A DNA stretch of 64,000 nucleotides from Microbacterium arborescens (GTDB lineage Bacteria; Actinomycetota; Actinomycetes; Actinomycetales; Microbacteriaceae). Below the pieces are notes generated by a model. The model was not told the DNA's origin. It searched no databases and worked only from the letters and a program-made list of their open reading frames with translations. Each line of letters starts with the position of its first letter. Positions within the stretch are counted from its first letter, which is position 1. A program made the position numbers and the translations under genes. Positions 35,735-45,745 of this stretch are shown here, piece after piece. The stretch is taken from positions 496,001-560,000 of the forward strand of contig QNUV01000021.1 in NCBI GenBank assembly GCA_003339645.1, given 5' to 3'.

Positions 35735-36619
35735 TCAGCGGGCCAGCGCCTCGCGTGCGCGGAGGAGAATGGCGCGCCGCCGCGCGCCGCGGTGGGTCCT
35801 GTTCACCCGGATGACGCGCCAGCCGAGGCGAGCGAGGTCGTCGAGGCGGTCGACGTCGCGGCCGTACTGCGCGTCGTCGAGCCGGTGCTGCTGACCGTCG
35901 TACTCCAACAGCACGCGCCGCTCGACGTCGACGAGGTCGCCAAAGGCCACGAAGCGCCCGGCCTCATCGCAGATGACCGCGTTGACCTCGAAGGTGGTCA
36001 TTCCGAGGTCTTCGGCGTCGAGACGCAGCTCCGTCTCCGCAACGGAGTCGGTGCGTTCCCGACAACGTTCGTACGCGAGTCGGAGCGCGCGTACGCCGCG
36101 CCGACCGGACCACCCCGCCACCGCTCCACGGAGCTGCTCGATCGACAAGACAGGATCATGCCTGCGCATGAGAGAGTCTGCCGCGATGACGAGCTCGCGT
36201 TCGCCCATGAGCTCGGCCGATTGGCACCAGGCGACGGCCGGGTGCGCGATCGGAACGGGTCCGAATCGCCACGGACTCGCCGCCGCGGCTTCGTGCCCGC
36301 GCACCCCGGCACCACGGGCACGCCCGAGCGGTCGCGGCGCCGCGACATCCACCTGCGCGCGCAGCCGCTCTGGGATCCAGCCGCCGACGAGAGCCACTGC
36401 CGTGGCATGACTGATGTGCTCGCCCGGGCGCAGTTTCGGCAGATAGGCGGTCACCAGCGCGCGCACATCCGTCACGGGCGCACGAGAGCGGAGGCCGTGG
36501 AAGGGCGCGGCCAGGTCGGCCGAACGGAGTCTGCCGCGCGTCACCCCGGTCGCGCGCGCCGTCCCGACCGTGAAGGCACCCGGCAGCGCCTCGGGAAGCT
36601 CAGCAGGAGTGCGTGCCAC
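35735..36619 (-). CDS. DUF559/endonuclease-fold hypothetical protein
   Basis: A 294-residue protein common in actinobacteria. Residues about 5-60 form an N-terminal winged-helix-like part (VTRGRLRSADLAAPFHGL), as in AbiEi-type antitoxins. The C-terminal third (SVAETELRLDAEDLG, then FGDLVDVERRVLLEYDGQQH and LARLGWRVIRVN) has the E...D-x(n)-ExD-like layout of the DUF559 restriction-endonuclease-fold family. Catalytic activity is not certain. The frame opens at 36718, but the GTG at 36619 is preferred because earlier residues look like translated spacer. It is flanked by an inverted 15-bp repeat. Confidence 0.68.
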   Translation of the reverse strand: MARTPAELPEALPGAFTVGTARATGVTRGRLRSADLAAPFHGLRSRAPVTDVRALVTAYLPKLRPGEHISHATAVALVGGWIPERLRAQVDVAAPRPLGRARGAGVRGHEAAAASPWRFGPVPIAHPAVAWCQSAELMGERELVIAADSLMRRHDPVLSIEQLRGAVAGWSGRRGVRALRLAYERCRERTDSVAETELRLDAEDLGMTTFEVNAVICDEAGRFVAFGDLVDVERRVLLEYDGQQHRLDDAQYGRDVDRLDDLARLGWRVIRVNRTHRGARRRAILLRAREALAR

Positions 36620-36729
36620 CCGTCCAGGCTGGCGGCCCTCCGCACCCCACCCCGAGATCTCCCCAGCCCGTTCGACATCCGATCTCCGTCGCCCCGCCTG
36701 TGCAGGACCCCTGCTCACATCCCCGCCAC

Positions 36730-36764
36730 ACGCGCGAACCGACCCGAATGGTCGGTTCGCGCGT
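36730..36764. terminator. Perfect 15-bp hairpin downstream of hspR
   Basis: ACGCGCGAACCGACC at 36730-36744 and its exact complement at 36750-36764 enclose CGAAT. It lies 28 bases after the hspR stop on the minus strand and before the DUF559-like gene, so it probably ends the dnaK operon transcript. No T-run follows. Confidence 0.65.
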
Positions 36765-36776
36765 CGGATAACGCCC

Positions 36777-36791
36777 CTTTGCGTCGGGTCG
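36777..36791 (-). repeat. 15-bp inverted-repeat partner (right)
   Basis: Exact complement of 35654-35668, placed immediately after the hspR stop codon. Confidence 0.6.
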
Positions 36792-37241
36792 CTACGACTG
36801 CGGGGACGCGGGCGGGTCGGAGGGGCGGCGGTAGAGCACGACCTCGGTCGCCCGGCGCACGCGCGCGCCGTGACGCAGGGTCACGACCGCGCCGGTGGCG
36901 CCGGCGGCGAAGACCCGCGCACCGGGACGCTGCTGCATCTCGTCGCGCAGTCGTTGCTCGAGGTCGCGCACCTCGCGGCGGAGCCCAGCGACCTCGTTCT
37001 CGAGCTCCAGGATGCGCGCGATGGCGGGGAGACTGATGCCCTCTGCAGACATCCGCGCCACCTCTCGCAGCTGCCGGATGTGACGCAGCGAGTATCGACG
37101 CGATCCTCCCTGCGTGCGCCCGGGCACCACGAGGCCCAGCCGGTCGTACTGCCGGAGGGTCTGCGCGTGCATGGCCGCGAGCTCCGCCGCGGCCGCGATC
37201 GCGAAGATCGGGGCGTCCTCGTCGATGTCGTCTTCAGCCAT
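36792..37241 (-). CDS. hspR: Heat-shock repressor HspR (MerR family)
   Basis: A 149-residue MerR-type repressor that binds HAIR elements, with DnaK as co-repressor in the known actinobacterial systems. PIFAIAAAAELAAMHAQTLRQYDRLGLVVPGRTQGGSRRYS at residues 11-51 is the HspR helix-turn-helix and wing, followed by IRQLREVARMSAEGISLPAIARIL and a coiled coil to about residue 108. It is the last gene of dnaK-grpE-dnaJ-hspR. A strong SD (GGAGGTGA) precedes the ATG. It lacks the hydrophobic tail motif prominent in some mycobacterial homologues and ends in a Pro/Ser stretch. Confidence 0.93.
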   Translation of the reverse strand: MAEDDIDEDAPIFAIAAAAELAAMHAQTLRQYDRLGLVVPGRTQGGSRRYSLRHIRQLREVARMSAEGISLPAIARILELENEVAGLRREVRDLEQRLRDEMQQRPGARVFAAGATGAVVTLRHGARVRRATEVVLYRRPSDPPASPQS

Positions 37242-37333
37242 GGTTGGTCACCTCCTGGGCGTCGAGGGTGTCGCCGTCCAGCCCGCCGCCCCCGTTCCGC
37301 GGGATCGGGGACGGCGAGCGAGCAGCGGGTGGA

Positions 37334-38338
37334 TCAGCCGCGCGCCTTGTTCATCAGGTCGGCGCGGGGGTTCTCGCGGGGCTCGACCTCCGCGAAACGT
37401 TCGAGGGCCGCTCGGGCCTCCTCGTCGAGATGGGCGGGAACGGCGATTTGTACCTCCGCCAGAAGGTCGCCCGCGCCTTTGGACGTGCTCACGCCGCGCC
37501 CCTTGACCCGCAGGACGCGACCCGACGGGGTGCCGGGCGCGACCCGCAGCTTGACGGGGTCGCCGCCCAGCGTCGGTACCTCGATCGTGGCGCCGAGGGC
37601 TGCCTCGGTGAAGGTCACCGGCACAACGACACGGAGGTTGAGTCCGTCGCGCGTGAACACCGGATGCGGCCGGACGGTCACGCTCACGACGATGTCGCCC
37701 GGCTCTCCGCCATCGGGCGAGGGACGCCCGCGACCGCGCAGCCGGATCTTCTGCCCGTCCTTGACCCCGGCCGGGATCTTCACCTTGAACGGCTTGCCGT
37801 CCTCGCCCTGGAGCGTGACGGTGTCGCCGCGAACCGCCGTGGCGAAGTCGAGCGTCGTCCGCGCCGTGACGTCGGCGCCGCGCTGCGGGCCGCCGAAGCC
37901 CTGGAATCCTCCGGTCGAGCGGCCGAAGCCGCCCGACCCGAAGCGACTGGACCGCCCGGTCTGCTGGTTGAACATCGCGAAGATGTCGTCGAAGTCGGCG
38001 CCGCGCGCTCCGGCGCCGCCCCGCGCACCCTGGTTGAAGGCGCTGAAGACGTCCTCGAAGCCACCGGCGCCCTGGCCACCCGCGGTGAAGCGGGCGCTGC
38101 CCGACCCCATCGCCCGGATCTGGTCGTACTCGGCACGCTGCTCCTTGTCGGAGAGCACGGAGTACGCCTCGCTGATCTCCTTGAACTTCGCCTCGGCCGC
38201 GGGGTCGCCCTGCGTCGAGTCGGGGTGGTACTTGCGCGCGAGCTTGCGGTAGGTCTTCTTCAGGTCGCTGTCGGAGACGTCTTTGGAGACGCCCAGCACC
38301 TTGTAGAAGTCCTTGTCGAACCAGTCCTGACTGGCCAT
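37334..38338 (-). CDS. dnaJ: Co-chaperone DnaJ, type without zinc finger
   Basis: A 334-residue J-protein that stimulates DnaK ATPase. The J domain is at residues 9-75 with HPD at 38-40. A Gly/Phe-rich region (about 85-155, with repeats FGSGGFGRSTGGF) follows directly, then the two C-terminal beta-sandwich substrate-binding domains (DVTARTTLDFATAVRGDT onward). The four CxxCxGxG zinc motifs of type I DnaJ are absent, making it a type II/CbpA-like J-protein. This is the form usually found in the actinobacterial dnaK operon, while a zinc-containing DnaJ is often encoded near hrcA. Confidence 0.92.
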   Translation of the reverse strand: MASQDWFDKDFYKVLGVSKDVSDSDLKKTYRKLARKYHPDSTQGDPAAEAKFKEISEAYSVLSDKEQRAEYDQIRAMGSGSARFTAGGQGAGGFEDVFSAFNQGARGGAGARGADFDDIFAMFNQQTGRSSRFGSGGFGRSTGGFQGFGGPQRGADVTARTTLDFATAVRGDTVTLQGEDGKPFKVKIPAGVKDGQKIRLRGRGRPSPDGGEPGDIVVSVTVRPHPVFTRDGLNLRVVVPVTFTEAALGATIEVPTLGGDPVKLRVAPGTPSGRVLRVKGRGVSTSKGAGDLLAEVQIAVPAHLDEEARAALERFAEVEPRENPRADLMNKARG

Positions 38339-38349
38339 GTCGTTGCCTC

Positions 38350-38976
38350 CTATTCGGCCGGCACGGCGACGACGACCTTCGCCGGACGCAGCTCGATGCT
38401 GCCGAGGCGGTAGCCGACCTCGACGACCTCGAGGATCGTCGGCTCGGCCGTGCCCGGGGTGGGCGCCTGGAAGATCGCCTCGTGCTGCTGCGGGTCGAAG
38501 GCGTCGCCGGCGGCGCCGTAGGACTCGACACCCAAGCGCGCCACGACCCCGCGGAGCTTGTCCGCGATCACAGCGAGCGGCGATCCCTCGACGAGGTCAC
38601 CGTGCTTGTCGGCACGGTCGAGGTCGTCGAGCACGGGCAGCAGCCCCTTGGCGACCGACCCCTTGGCGCGCTCGATCTCGGCCTCGCGCTGGTCCTCGGT
38701 ACGCCGACGGTAGTTGGCGTACTCGGCCTGCACGCGCTTGAGGTCGAGCAGCAGGTCGTGCTCCTCGGCCGGCGCCTCGGCGACGGCCGCCTCGTCGGAC
38801 TGCGTCGCTCCGAGGATGTCGTCGATGGTCAGTTCGTCGTCCGCAGCCGCGGCGTCGGCGGCATCCGATGCTCCGGAGGCCTCGTGCGCGTCGGGGCCGG
38901 ACGCCTGGGCGTCCGACCCCTCCTCGCCGAGGACCTCGTCATCGCCGTGCGGCTCTTCGAAGTCCTTGTCGGTCAT
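38350..38976 (-). CDS. grpE: Nucleotide exchange factor GrpE
   Basis: A 208-residue GrpE that releases ADP from DnaK. The first 65 residues are acidic and low-complexity (DDEVLGEEGSDAQASG onward). A long helix (HDLLLDLKRVQAEYANYRRRTEDQREAEI) provides the dimeric coiled coil. The C-terminal beta domain shows GVESYGAAGDAFDPQQHEAI and ILEVVEVGYRLGSIELRPAKVVV, the family signature. It starts 2 bases after the dnaK stop and ends 11 bases before dnaJ. Confidence 0.95.
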   Translation of the reverse strand: MTDKDFEEPHGDDEVLGEEGSDAQASGPDAHEASGASDAADAAAADDELTIDDILGATQSDEAAVAEAPAEEHDLLLDLKRVQAEYANYRRRTEDQREAEIERAKGSVAKGLLPVLDDLDRADKHGDLVEGSPLAVIADKLRGVVARLGVESYGAAGDAFDPQQHEAIFQAPTPGTAEPTILEVVEVGYRLGSIELRPAKVVVAVPAE

Positions 38977-38978
38977 GA

Positions 38979-40919
<1,941 letters not shown>

Positions 40920-40921
<2 letters not shown>

Positions 40922-40948
40922 TGTACTCGCGCCGGAAAACCCTGTCAA
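40920..40948 (-). promoter_or_regulatory. dnaK promoter (TTGACA-17-TACAGT)
   Basis: On the minus strand TTGACA (40943-40948), 17 bases, TACAGT (40920-40925): a near-consensus housekeeping-sigma promoter. The distance to the dnaK ATG leaves a leader of about 65 bases; a GGAGACAA sequence precedes the ATG. Confidence 0.8.
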
Positions 40949-40953
40949 GAGAA

Positions 40954-40974
40954 CTTGAGTCTGGTCGTATCAAG
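40954..40974. promoter_or_regulatory. HAIR element upstream of the dnaK -35
   Basis: CTTGAGT, 7 bases, TATCAAG; the left arm is perfect and the right arm matches 5 of 7. It lies just upstream of the -35. Confidence 0.75.
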
Positions 40975-41085
40975 TTCGACGATAAGCAGTGTCAGCCGCA
41001 TGACGATGGACTGAGGAAAAGCTGAGTAACCCTGAGGCGGCATCATCGGATCCTCCCAGGGGAGCGCTATATGTTGAGTCCACCC
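40975..41085. other. Gene-free stretch between dnaK promoter and response regulator
   Basis: Part of a 330-bp gap without a large gene. It contains three CTGAG motifs (around 41009-41036) and an AT-rich CTATATG near 41067-41074 that could be a -10 for the downstream genes. I see no hairpin or other named site. Confidence 0.4.
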
Positions 41086-41181
41086 ATGACAAGAAGCGTG
41101 AACCCGAACTCGCCTCTCGTCGACATCGAGCCCGCGATGGGCGGTCGCCGAGCGTTCCCGCGCGCACGGAGGCGCTCATGA
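41086..41181 (+). CDS. Possible 31-residue leader peptide coupled to the response regulator
   Basis: The ATG at 41086 opens a frame of 31 codons, starting MTRSVNPNS and ending in PRARRRS, whose TGA overlaps the ATG of the regulator gene (ATGA). Overlap and an AT-rich -10-like stretch upstream are the only support; the peptide matches nothing I know and there is no strong SD before it. It might be a translated leader that tunes expression of the regulator, or chance. Confidence 0.3.
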   Translation: MTRSVNPNSPLVDIEPAMGGRRAFPRARRRS

Positions 41182-41897
41182 CTCGCAGCGCTGTCGTCAT
41201 CGAGGATGACGACGACCTCCGTCACCTGCTGACCCAGACCCTCGAACAGCACGGCTTCGCCGTGCATGCCTTCCCCGACGGCCCGGCCGGCGTCGACGCG
41301 GTGCGCTTGCTGCGCCCCGACCTCACGACCGTCGACGTCAAGCTCGACGGGATCGACGGGTTCGAGGCCGTCCGCCGCATCCGGGCGTTCCACGACGGGT
41401 ACGTGCTGATCATCAGCGCCGTCGACGACGAGACCGCGACGGTCGAGGGGTTCCGCAGCGGTGCCGACGACTACGTCATCAAACCCTGGCGCCCCTACGA
41501 GCTGCGCGCCCGGATCGACGCCCTGATGCGCCGCCCCCGCGCCCTCCAGCCCGGCGAGGCGGCGCCGGGGGCGTGGCTCGAAGCCGGCGGGCTGCGGCTG
41601 AGCCCCGGCTCGCGCCGCGTCGAGCTCGACGGCCGGTCGCTGGATCTCACACGCTCCGAGTTCGACGTCCTGCAGGCGCTCATGCAGCGCCCCGGCGACG
41701 TCATCGAGAAGGCGTGGATCGCGCTCATGCTGCGCCGGCAGAGCGGCGCCCACGGCGAACACGTCAGCGGACATGATCTCCACGCGGTCGAGGTCCACCT
41801 GATGAACCTGCGGCGCAAGCTCGGCGACGACGGCCGTACGGGCCGCTGGATCGAGACGGTGCGCGGCATCGGCTACCGGTTCGCGCGTCGCGACTGA
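41178..41897 (+). CDS. Orphan OmpR/PhoB-family response regulator
   Basis: A 239-residue regulator. Receiver: acidic EDDDD near 9-13, phosphoacceptor Asp in TTVDVKLDG near 53, Ser in IISAVDD where Thr/Ser is required, and Lys in VIKPW. The C-terminal winged helix (about 130-237) has LDLTRSEFDVLQALMQRPGDVIEKAWI, VEVHLMNLRRKLGDDG and the closing TVRGIGYRFARR. No histidine kinase is adjacent. GGAGG lies before the ATG. The recognition region carries an insert (RRQSGAHGEHVSGHDLHA), longer than in PhoB. Confidence 0.9.
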   Translation: MTRSAVVIEDDDDLRHLLTQTLEQHGFAVHAFPDGPAGVDAVRLLRPDLTTVDVKLDGIDGFEAVRRIRAFHDGYVLIISAVDDETATVEGFRSGADDYVIKPWRPYELRARIDALMRRPRALQPGEAAPGAWLEAGGLRLSPGSRRVELDGRSLDLTRSEFDVLQALMQRPGDVIEKAWIALMLRRQSGAHGEHVSGHDLHAVEVHLMNLRRKLGDDGRTGRWIETVRGIGYRFARRD

Positions 41898-41994
41898 AAA
41901 GCACGCTCCCCCGCCCGGCGACGGATACGCTGACCCCGTCGCGATGACGCGACGCGCCGCCGACCGGCGGCACCGAGTGTTCACGGAGAGGTCG

Positions 41995-42000
41995 TAGCGT
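41995..42000 (+). promoter_or_regulatory. Probable -10 hexamer TAGCGT for the MFS gene
   Basis: TAGCGT ends 7 bases before the ATG at 42008 and favours that start over the GTG at 41999, which overlaps the hexamer. Confidence 0.5.
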
Positions 42001-42007
42001 GCCCGGC

Positions 42008-43465
42008 ATGTCACCCGAGACCGACCCACCCGGCGCGGGCCGCTCCCCGCAGGCATCCGATCCCGGCGTGCCGGCGCCTCCGACGGCCGCCGACACGCAG
42101 GCACTCGGGCGCATCGCCGCCATTCGGACCCGCGACGTCGACGAGCAGCCGATCCCCCGCAAGGCCGTCGTGTCGTGGGCGCTCTGGGACTGGGCGACGC
42201 AGCCCTTCAACTCCGTCATCCTCACGTTCGTCTTCGCGTCGCTGTTCCTCGTCTCGGACTCGTTCCTCCCCGCCGACATCGCGGCGCTGCCCGACACCGA
42301 CCCGGTGAAGGAGGCGGCGCTGGCCGAATTGGCGAGCGGCTACGGCGTCGCCTCGACCGCCGCCGGCATCCTGATCCTGCTGCTCGCCCCCGTGCTAGGA
42401 CAGACCGCCGACCGGTCGGGGCGGAAGAAGCGATGGCTCGGGGTGTTCACCGTCGTCCTCGCGCTGCTGCAGTTCGCCCTGTTCTTCACCTTCGCCGACC
42501 CGGCCTTCTTCTGGTACGGCGCGATCGTGCTCTCTCTCGGCGCCGTCGTCTCGGAGATCGCGGGCGTCAACTACAACGCCATGCTCGTCGAGGTCTCGAC
42601 CCCCCGCACGATCGGACGGGTCAGCGGTCTGGGCTGGGGCCTCGGCTACATCGGCGGCATCATCGCCCTGGCCCTCGTGGTCGCCCTCACCTTCGCCGAC
42701 TGGTTCGGGATGGACACCAGCAACGGTCTCGCCTACCGGCTCATCGCCGTGGGCTGTGGCGTGTGGACGATCGTCTTCGCCATCCCGCTGATGCTGAACG
42801 TGCCCGAGCGCTCCGCACCCCACACCACGGAGAAGGTCGGCTTCTTCGCGGCGTACGCGCACCTGGTGGCCGACATCGTCCGCCTGTACCGCACGGAACG
42901 CCCGACGTTCTGGTTCCTCCTGGCGAGCGCGGTGTACCGCGACGGCCTGGCGGGCGTCTTCGCCTTCGGCGGCGTCCTGGCGGCACGCGCGTTCGGGTTC
43001 TCGGCTACGGAGGTCATGATCTTCGGCATCGCCGCGAACCTCGTCGCCGGCGCGTCCACCATCGTCGCCGGACGATTCGACGACCGGTTCGGGGCACGCG
43101 CCGTGATCGTCGCGACCCTGTCGGGCCTCATCGCCGTGGCCGTGCTGCTGTTCGTCCTGCAGGATGCCGGATCGATCGTGTTCTGGATCGCCGGACTGAT
43201 CCTCTCGGGGTGCGTGGGCCCGGCGCAGGCCGCCAGCCGTTCGCTGCTGGCCCGGGTGACGCCCCCGGGGATGCAGGGTGAGATCTTCGGCCTGTACGCC
43301 ACGACCGGACGCGTCGCGAGCTTCCTCTCCCCCGCGATGTGGGCGCTGTTCATCGCCTGGTTCGGCAGCATCATCTGGGGCGTCCTGGGCATCGCGGTGG
43401 TGCTGCTCCTCGGACTCGTCCTGCTGCTGTTCGTGCGGCTGCCGAAGCAGGCCGGCATCCGCTGA
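42008..43465 (+). CDS. MFS transporter, UMF1 family
   Basis: A 485-residue integral membrane protein with about 12 hydrophobic segments after a 55-residue polar N terminus. PRKAVVSWALWDWATQPFNSVILTFVFASLF is the signature opening of the UMF1 (Atg22-like) family, and LGQTADRSGRKKRWLG after helix 2 is the MFS loop 2-3 motif. A second such loop (GRFDDRFGARAVI) follows helix 8. Bacterial members are of unknown substrate; an exporter of small metabolites is a guess. It converges on the acetyltransferase with 6 bases between stops. Confidence 0.88.
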   Translation: MSPETDPPGAGRSPQASDPGVPAPPTAADTQALGRIAAIRTRDVDEQPIPRKAVVSWALWDWATQPFNSVILTFVFASLFLVSDSFLPADIAALPDTDPVKEAALAELASGYGVASTAAGILILLLAPVLGQTADRSGRKKRWLGVFTVVLALLQFALFFTFADPAFFWYGAIVLSLGAVVSEIAGVNYNAMLVEVSTPRTIGRVSGLGWGLGYIGGIIALALVVALTFADWFGMDTSNGLAYRLIAVGCGVWTIVFAIPLMLNVPERSAPHTTEKVGFFAAYAHLVADIVRLYRTERPTFWFLLASAVYRDGLAGVFAFGGVLAARAFGFSATEVMIFGIAANLVAGASTIVAGRFDDRFGARAVIVATLSGLIAVAVLLFVLQDAGSIVFWIAGLILSGCVGPAQAASRSLLARVTPPGMQGEIFGLYATTGRVASFLSPAMWALFIAWFGSIIWGVLGIAVVLLLGLVLLLFVRLPKQAGIR

Positions 43466-43471
43466 CCGGGT

Positions 43472-43918
43472 TCAGGCGGGGCGGCGCATGGGCACGTGCG
43501 GGATGTCGTCCTCGGAGAACTCCGCCCCGCTGATCGCGAACCCGAACCTCCCGTACCAGTCGGCGAGGTGCTTCTGCGCATCGAGGTCGATCGCGGCACC
43601 GGGCCACCGCTCCCCGGCGCGCTCGACCGCCGCGCGCATGAGCTGCGCCGAGAGGCCACGGCCGCGCGCGTCGGCGGCGGTCGCGACTCGGCCGATACGC
43701 GCGTTCCCCGAGGCATCGCGAAGCAGCCGGAGCGTCGCCAGCACCCGCCTGTCGTCTTCGATCCAGAAGAGCTCGGTGTCGGGCTCGAGGTCGCGGCCGT
43801 CCAGCTCCGGATAGGCGGCGGCCTGCTCGACGACGAAGACGCTGACGCGCAGCCAGAGCAGGCGGTAGAGCGTCTCGGCGGGGACATCTGTCAGACGGGC
43901 GGAAGACACCGGGAGCAT
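43472..43918 (-). CDS. GNAT acetyltransferase, ElaA-like
   Basis: A 148-residue acetyl-CoA-dependent N-acetyltransferase. LYRLLWLRVSVFVVEQAAAYPELDGRD at the N terminus is the ElaA-type opening, followed by IGRVATAADARGRGLSAQLMRAA with the R/Q-x-x-G-x-G/A acetyl-CoA loop (ARGRGLS) and YGRFGFAISGAEFSEDDIPHVPM at the end. The acceptor is unknown. The frame opens at 43978, but the ATG at 43918 follows TACGCT by 6 bases and begins the conserved part. Confidence 0.88.
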   Translation of the reverse strand: MLPVSSARLTDVPAETLYRLLWLRVSVFVVEQAAAYPELDGRDLEPDTELFWIEDDRRVLATLRLLRDASGNARIGRVATAADARGRGLSAQLMRAAVERAGERWPGAAIDLDAQKHLADWYGRFGFAISGAEFSEDDIPHVPMRRPA

Positions 43919-43924
43919 CCGCCC

Positions 43925-43930
43925 AGCGTA
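43925..43930 (-). promoter_or_regulatory. Probable -10 hexamer TACGCT for the acetyltransferase
   Basis: TACGCT on the minus strand ends 6 bases before the ATG at 43918; it directly follows the hairpin at 43934-43967. Confidence 0.5.
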
Positions 43931-43933
43931 CGA

Positions 43934-43967
43934 CGAAGGCGCCGAGCGGTCGTGCTCGGCGCCTTCG
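43934..43967. terminator. Hairpin terminator of the BCCT gene
   Basis: 13-bp arms (CGAAGGCGCCGAG and complement) around an 8-base loop, about 33 bases after the BCCT stop on the minus strand and before the next promoter. No T-run. Confidence 0.65.
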
Positions 43968-43999
43968 AGACGGTTCACTGACGATCCGCGGCAGCTGTG

Positions 44000-45667
44000 T
44001 CAGCCGCGCCTGCCGCCGATCCAGGGGAAGCGCACTCCCCGCTCGTTCGGCTCCTCGACCTCGAGCCCGTAGTGGTCGCCGATGCGCTCGATGAACTGCG
44101 CGCGCTCGGCGCGGGCGTAAGCGCGACGTTCCCGCTGGAAGGCGAGCACCGTCGACCAGCACATCAGCAGCATCACGATCGAGAACGGCAGGGCGATGAG
44201 GATCGCCGCCGTCTGCAGCGCCTGCAGGCCTCCGGCCAGCAGGAGCGCGCTCGCGAGCGCGGCGGTGATGACGACGAAGAAGGTGCGCACCCAGCGCGGC
44301 GGCTCGGGATTGCCGCCCGTCGCGATCATGCCCATGACGAGCGCCCCCGAGTCGGCCGAGGTGATGAAGAACACCGCGATCAGGACGATGGCACCGATGG
44401 TCAGCACACCACCGGCGGGCAGCCCTTCGAGCAGCTGGAACAGGGCGCCCTGCAGGTTCACCGACCCGTCGGCGGCGAGCATCGATCCGGGCTGCTCGAG
44501 CTCGCGGTACAGCGCCGAGCCGCCGAGGACGGCGAACCACAGGATGCCGATCAACGTGGGAACGAGCAGCACGCCCGCGACGAACTGGCGCACCGTGCGC
44601 CCCTTGCTGACGCGCGCGATGAAGATGCCGACGAAGGGCGCCCACGAGATCCACCAGCCCCAGTAGAACGACGTCCACTGCGCCTGCCAGGCCTCGCCGG
44701 CCGCCCCCTGGAGAGCGCTGACCGTGAACGAGAGACCGATGAAGTCCTGGATGTACGCGCCGATGGACTGCACCCATTCGCGCAGGAGGAACTGCGTCGG
44801 GCCGACGAAGAGCAGGAACAGCAGCAGAAGACCGGCGACGATGAGGTTGAAGTTGGAGAGCCACTTCATCCCCTTCGTCACGCCCGACAGCACCGAGAAC
44901 AGCACGAAGACCGACACGATCGCGATGAGACCGATGAGCATCGCGTCATTGAGCGGCGGGAGGCCGATGAACTCGAGCCCCGATCCCATCTGCATGACGC
45001 CGAGTCCGAGCGACGTCGCGACGCCGAACAGCGTGCCGACGAGGGCGACCGCGTCGATGACGTTGCCGGCGGCGCCGCGGACACGGTTGCCGAGCAGGGG
45101 CTCGAGCGCCCAGCGGATCGAGATCGGGCGGCGGCGACGGTGGATCGCGTACGCGAGGGCGAGCCCGACGACGACGTACATCGCCCAGGCGTGCACGCCC
45201 CAGTGCAGGTAGGTCTGCGTCAGAGCGCTCTGCGCGAGCTGCTGCTCGGTACCGGTCACACCCGGACGCGGGTCGACGAAGTGGCTGAGGGGCTCGCTCA
45301 CGCCGTAGAAGACGAGGCCGATGCCCATGCCCGCGGCAAAGAGGAGCGAGAACCACGAGCCCGTCGAGAACTCGGGCTCGTCATCGTCGCGCCCGAGCTT
45401 GATGTCGCCGAAGCGACTGAAGCCCACGAAGATCGCGAAGCCGACGAAGAAAGCGGCGATGAGGACGTAGTACCAGTTGAATGAGTCGACGATCGAGGTC
45501 TGGATGGCGCCGAAGAACGACTCGGCCGTGGTGGGGAAGATGATCGCGAAGGCGCTGAACCCGACGATCACCACCGCGGCGGGCCAGAACACCCAGCGGG
45601 CGATCGTGCCCGGGGTGGACACCGCGGCTATGCGTTCTGCGGGAGAGGGCTGATTGTCGGTGCTCAC
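44000..45667 (-). CDS. BCCT-family (betaine/choline/carnitine) transporter
   Basis: A 555-residue secondary transporter with 12 hydrophobic segments, probably Na+-coupled and osmoregulatory. SEPLSHFVDPRPG, TYLHWGVHAWAMYVVVGLALAYAIHRRRRPISIRW and the diagnostic FYWGWWISWAPFVGIFIARVSKGRTVRQF (betaine-binding Trp cluster of BetP) are present. The N-terminal tail of about 35 residues is short, and the C-terminal tail (about 45 residues, basic then acidic) is like the osmosensing tails of this family. The GTG start is inferred; AGGATA, the complement of a -10-like TATCCT, lies 14 bases beyond it. Confidence 0.93.
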   Translation of the reverse strand: MSTDNQPSPAERIAAVSTPGTIARWVFWPAAVVIVGFSAFAIIFPTTAESFFGAIQTSIVDSFNWYYVLIAAFFVGFAIFVGFSRFGDIKLGRDDDEPEFSTGSWFSLLFAAGMGIGLVFYGVSEPLSHFVDPRPGVTGTEQQLAQSALTQTYLHWGVHAWAMYVVVGLALAYAIHRRRRPISIRWALEPLLGNRVRGAAGNVIDAVALVGTLFGVATSLGLGVMQMGSGLEFIGLPPLNDAMLIGLIAIVSVFVLFSVLSGVTKGMKWLSNFNLIVAGLLLLFLLFVGPTQFLLREWVQSIGAYIQDFIGLSFTVSALQGAAGEAWQAQWTSFYWGWWISWAPFVGIFIARVSKGRTVRQFVAGVLLVPTLIGILWFAVLGGSALYRELEQPGSMLAADGSVNLQGALFQLLEGLPAGGVLTIGAIVLIAVFFITSADSGALVMGMIATGGNPEPPRWVRTFFVVITAALASALLLAGGLQALQTAAILIALPFSIVMLLMCWSTVLAFQRERRAYARAERAQFIERIGDHYGLEVEEPNERGVRFPWIGGRRG

Positions 45668-45745
45668 CGAACCAGGGTGACAGGATACCGGCGCGACGCA
45701 AAGCGGGGACGGCCAGTTGCCCGCGGCGGCGACAGCGGCTATGCG

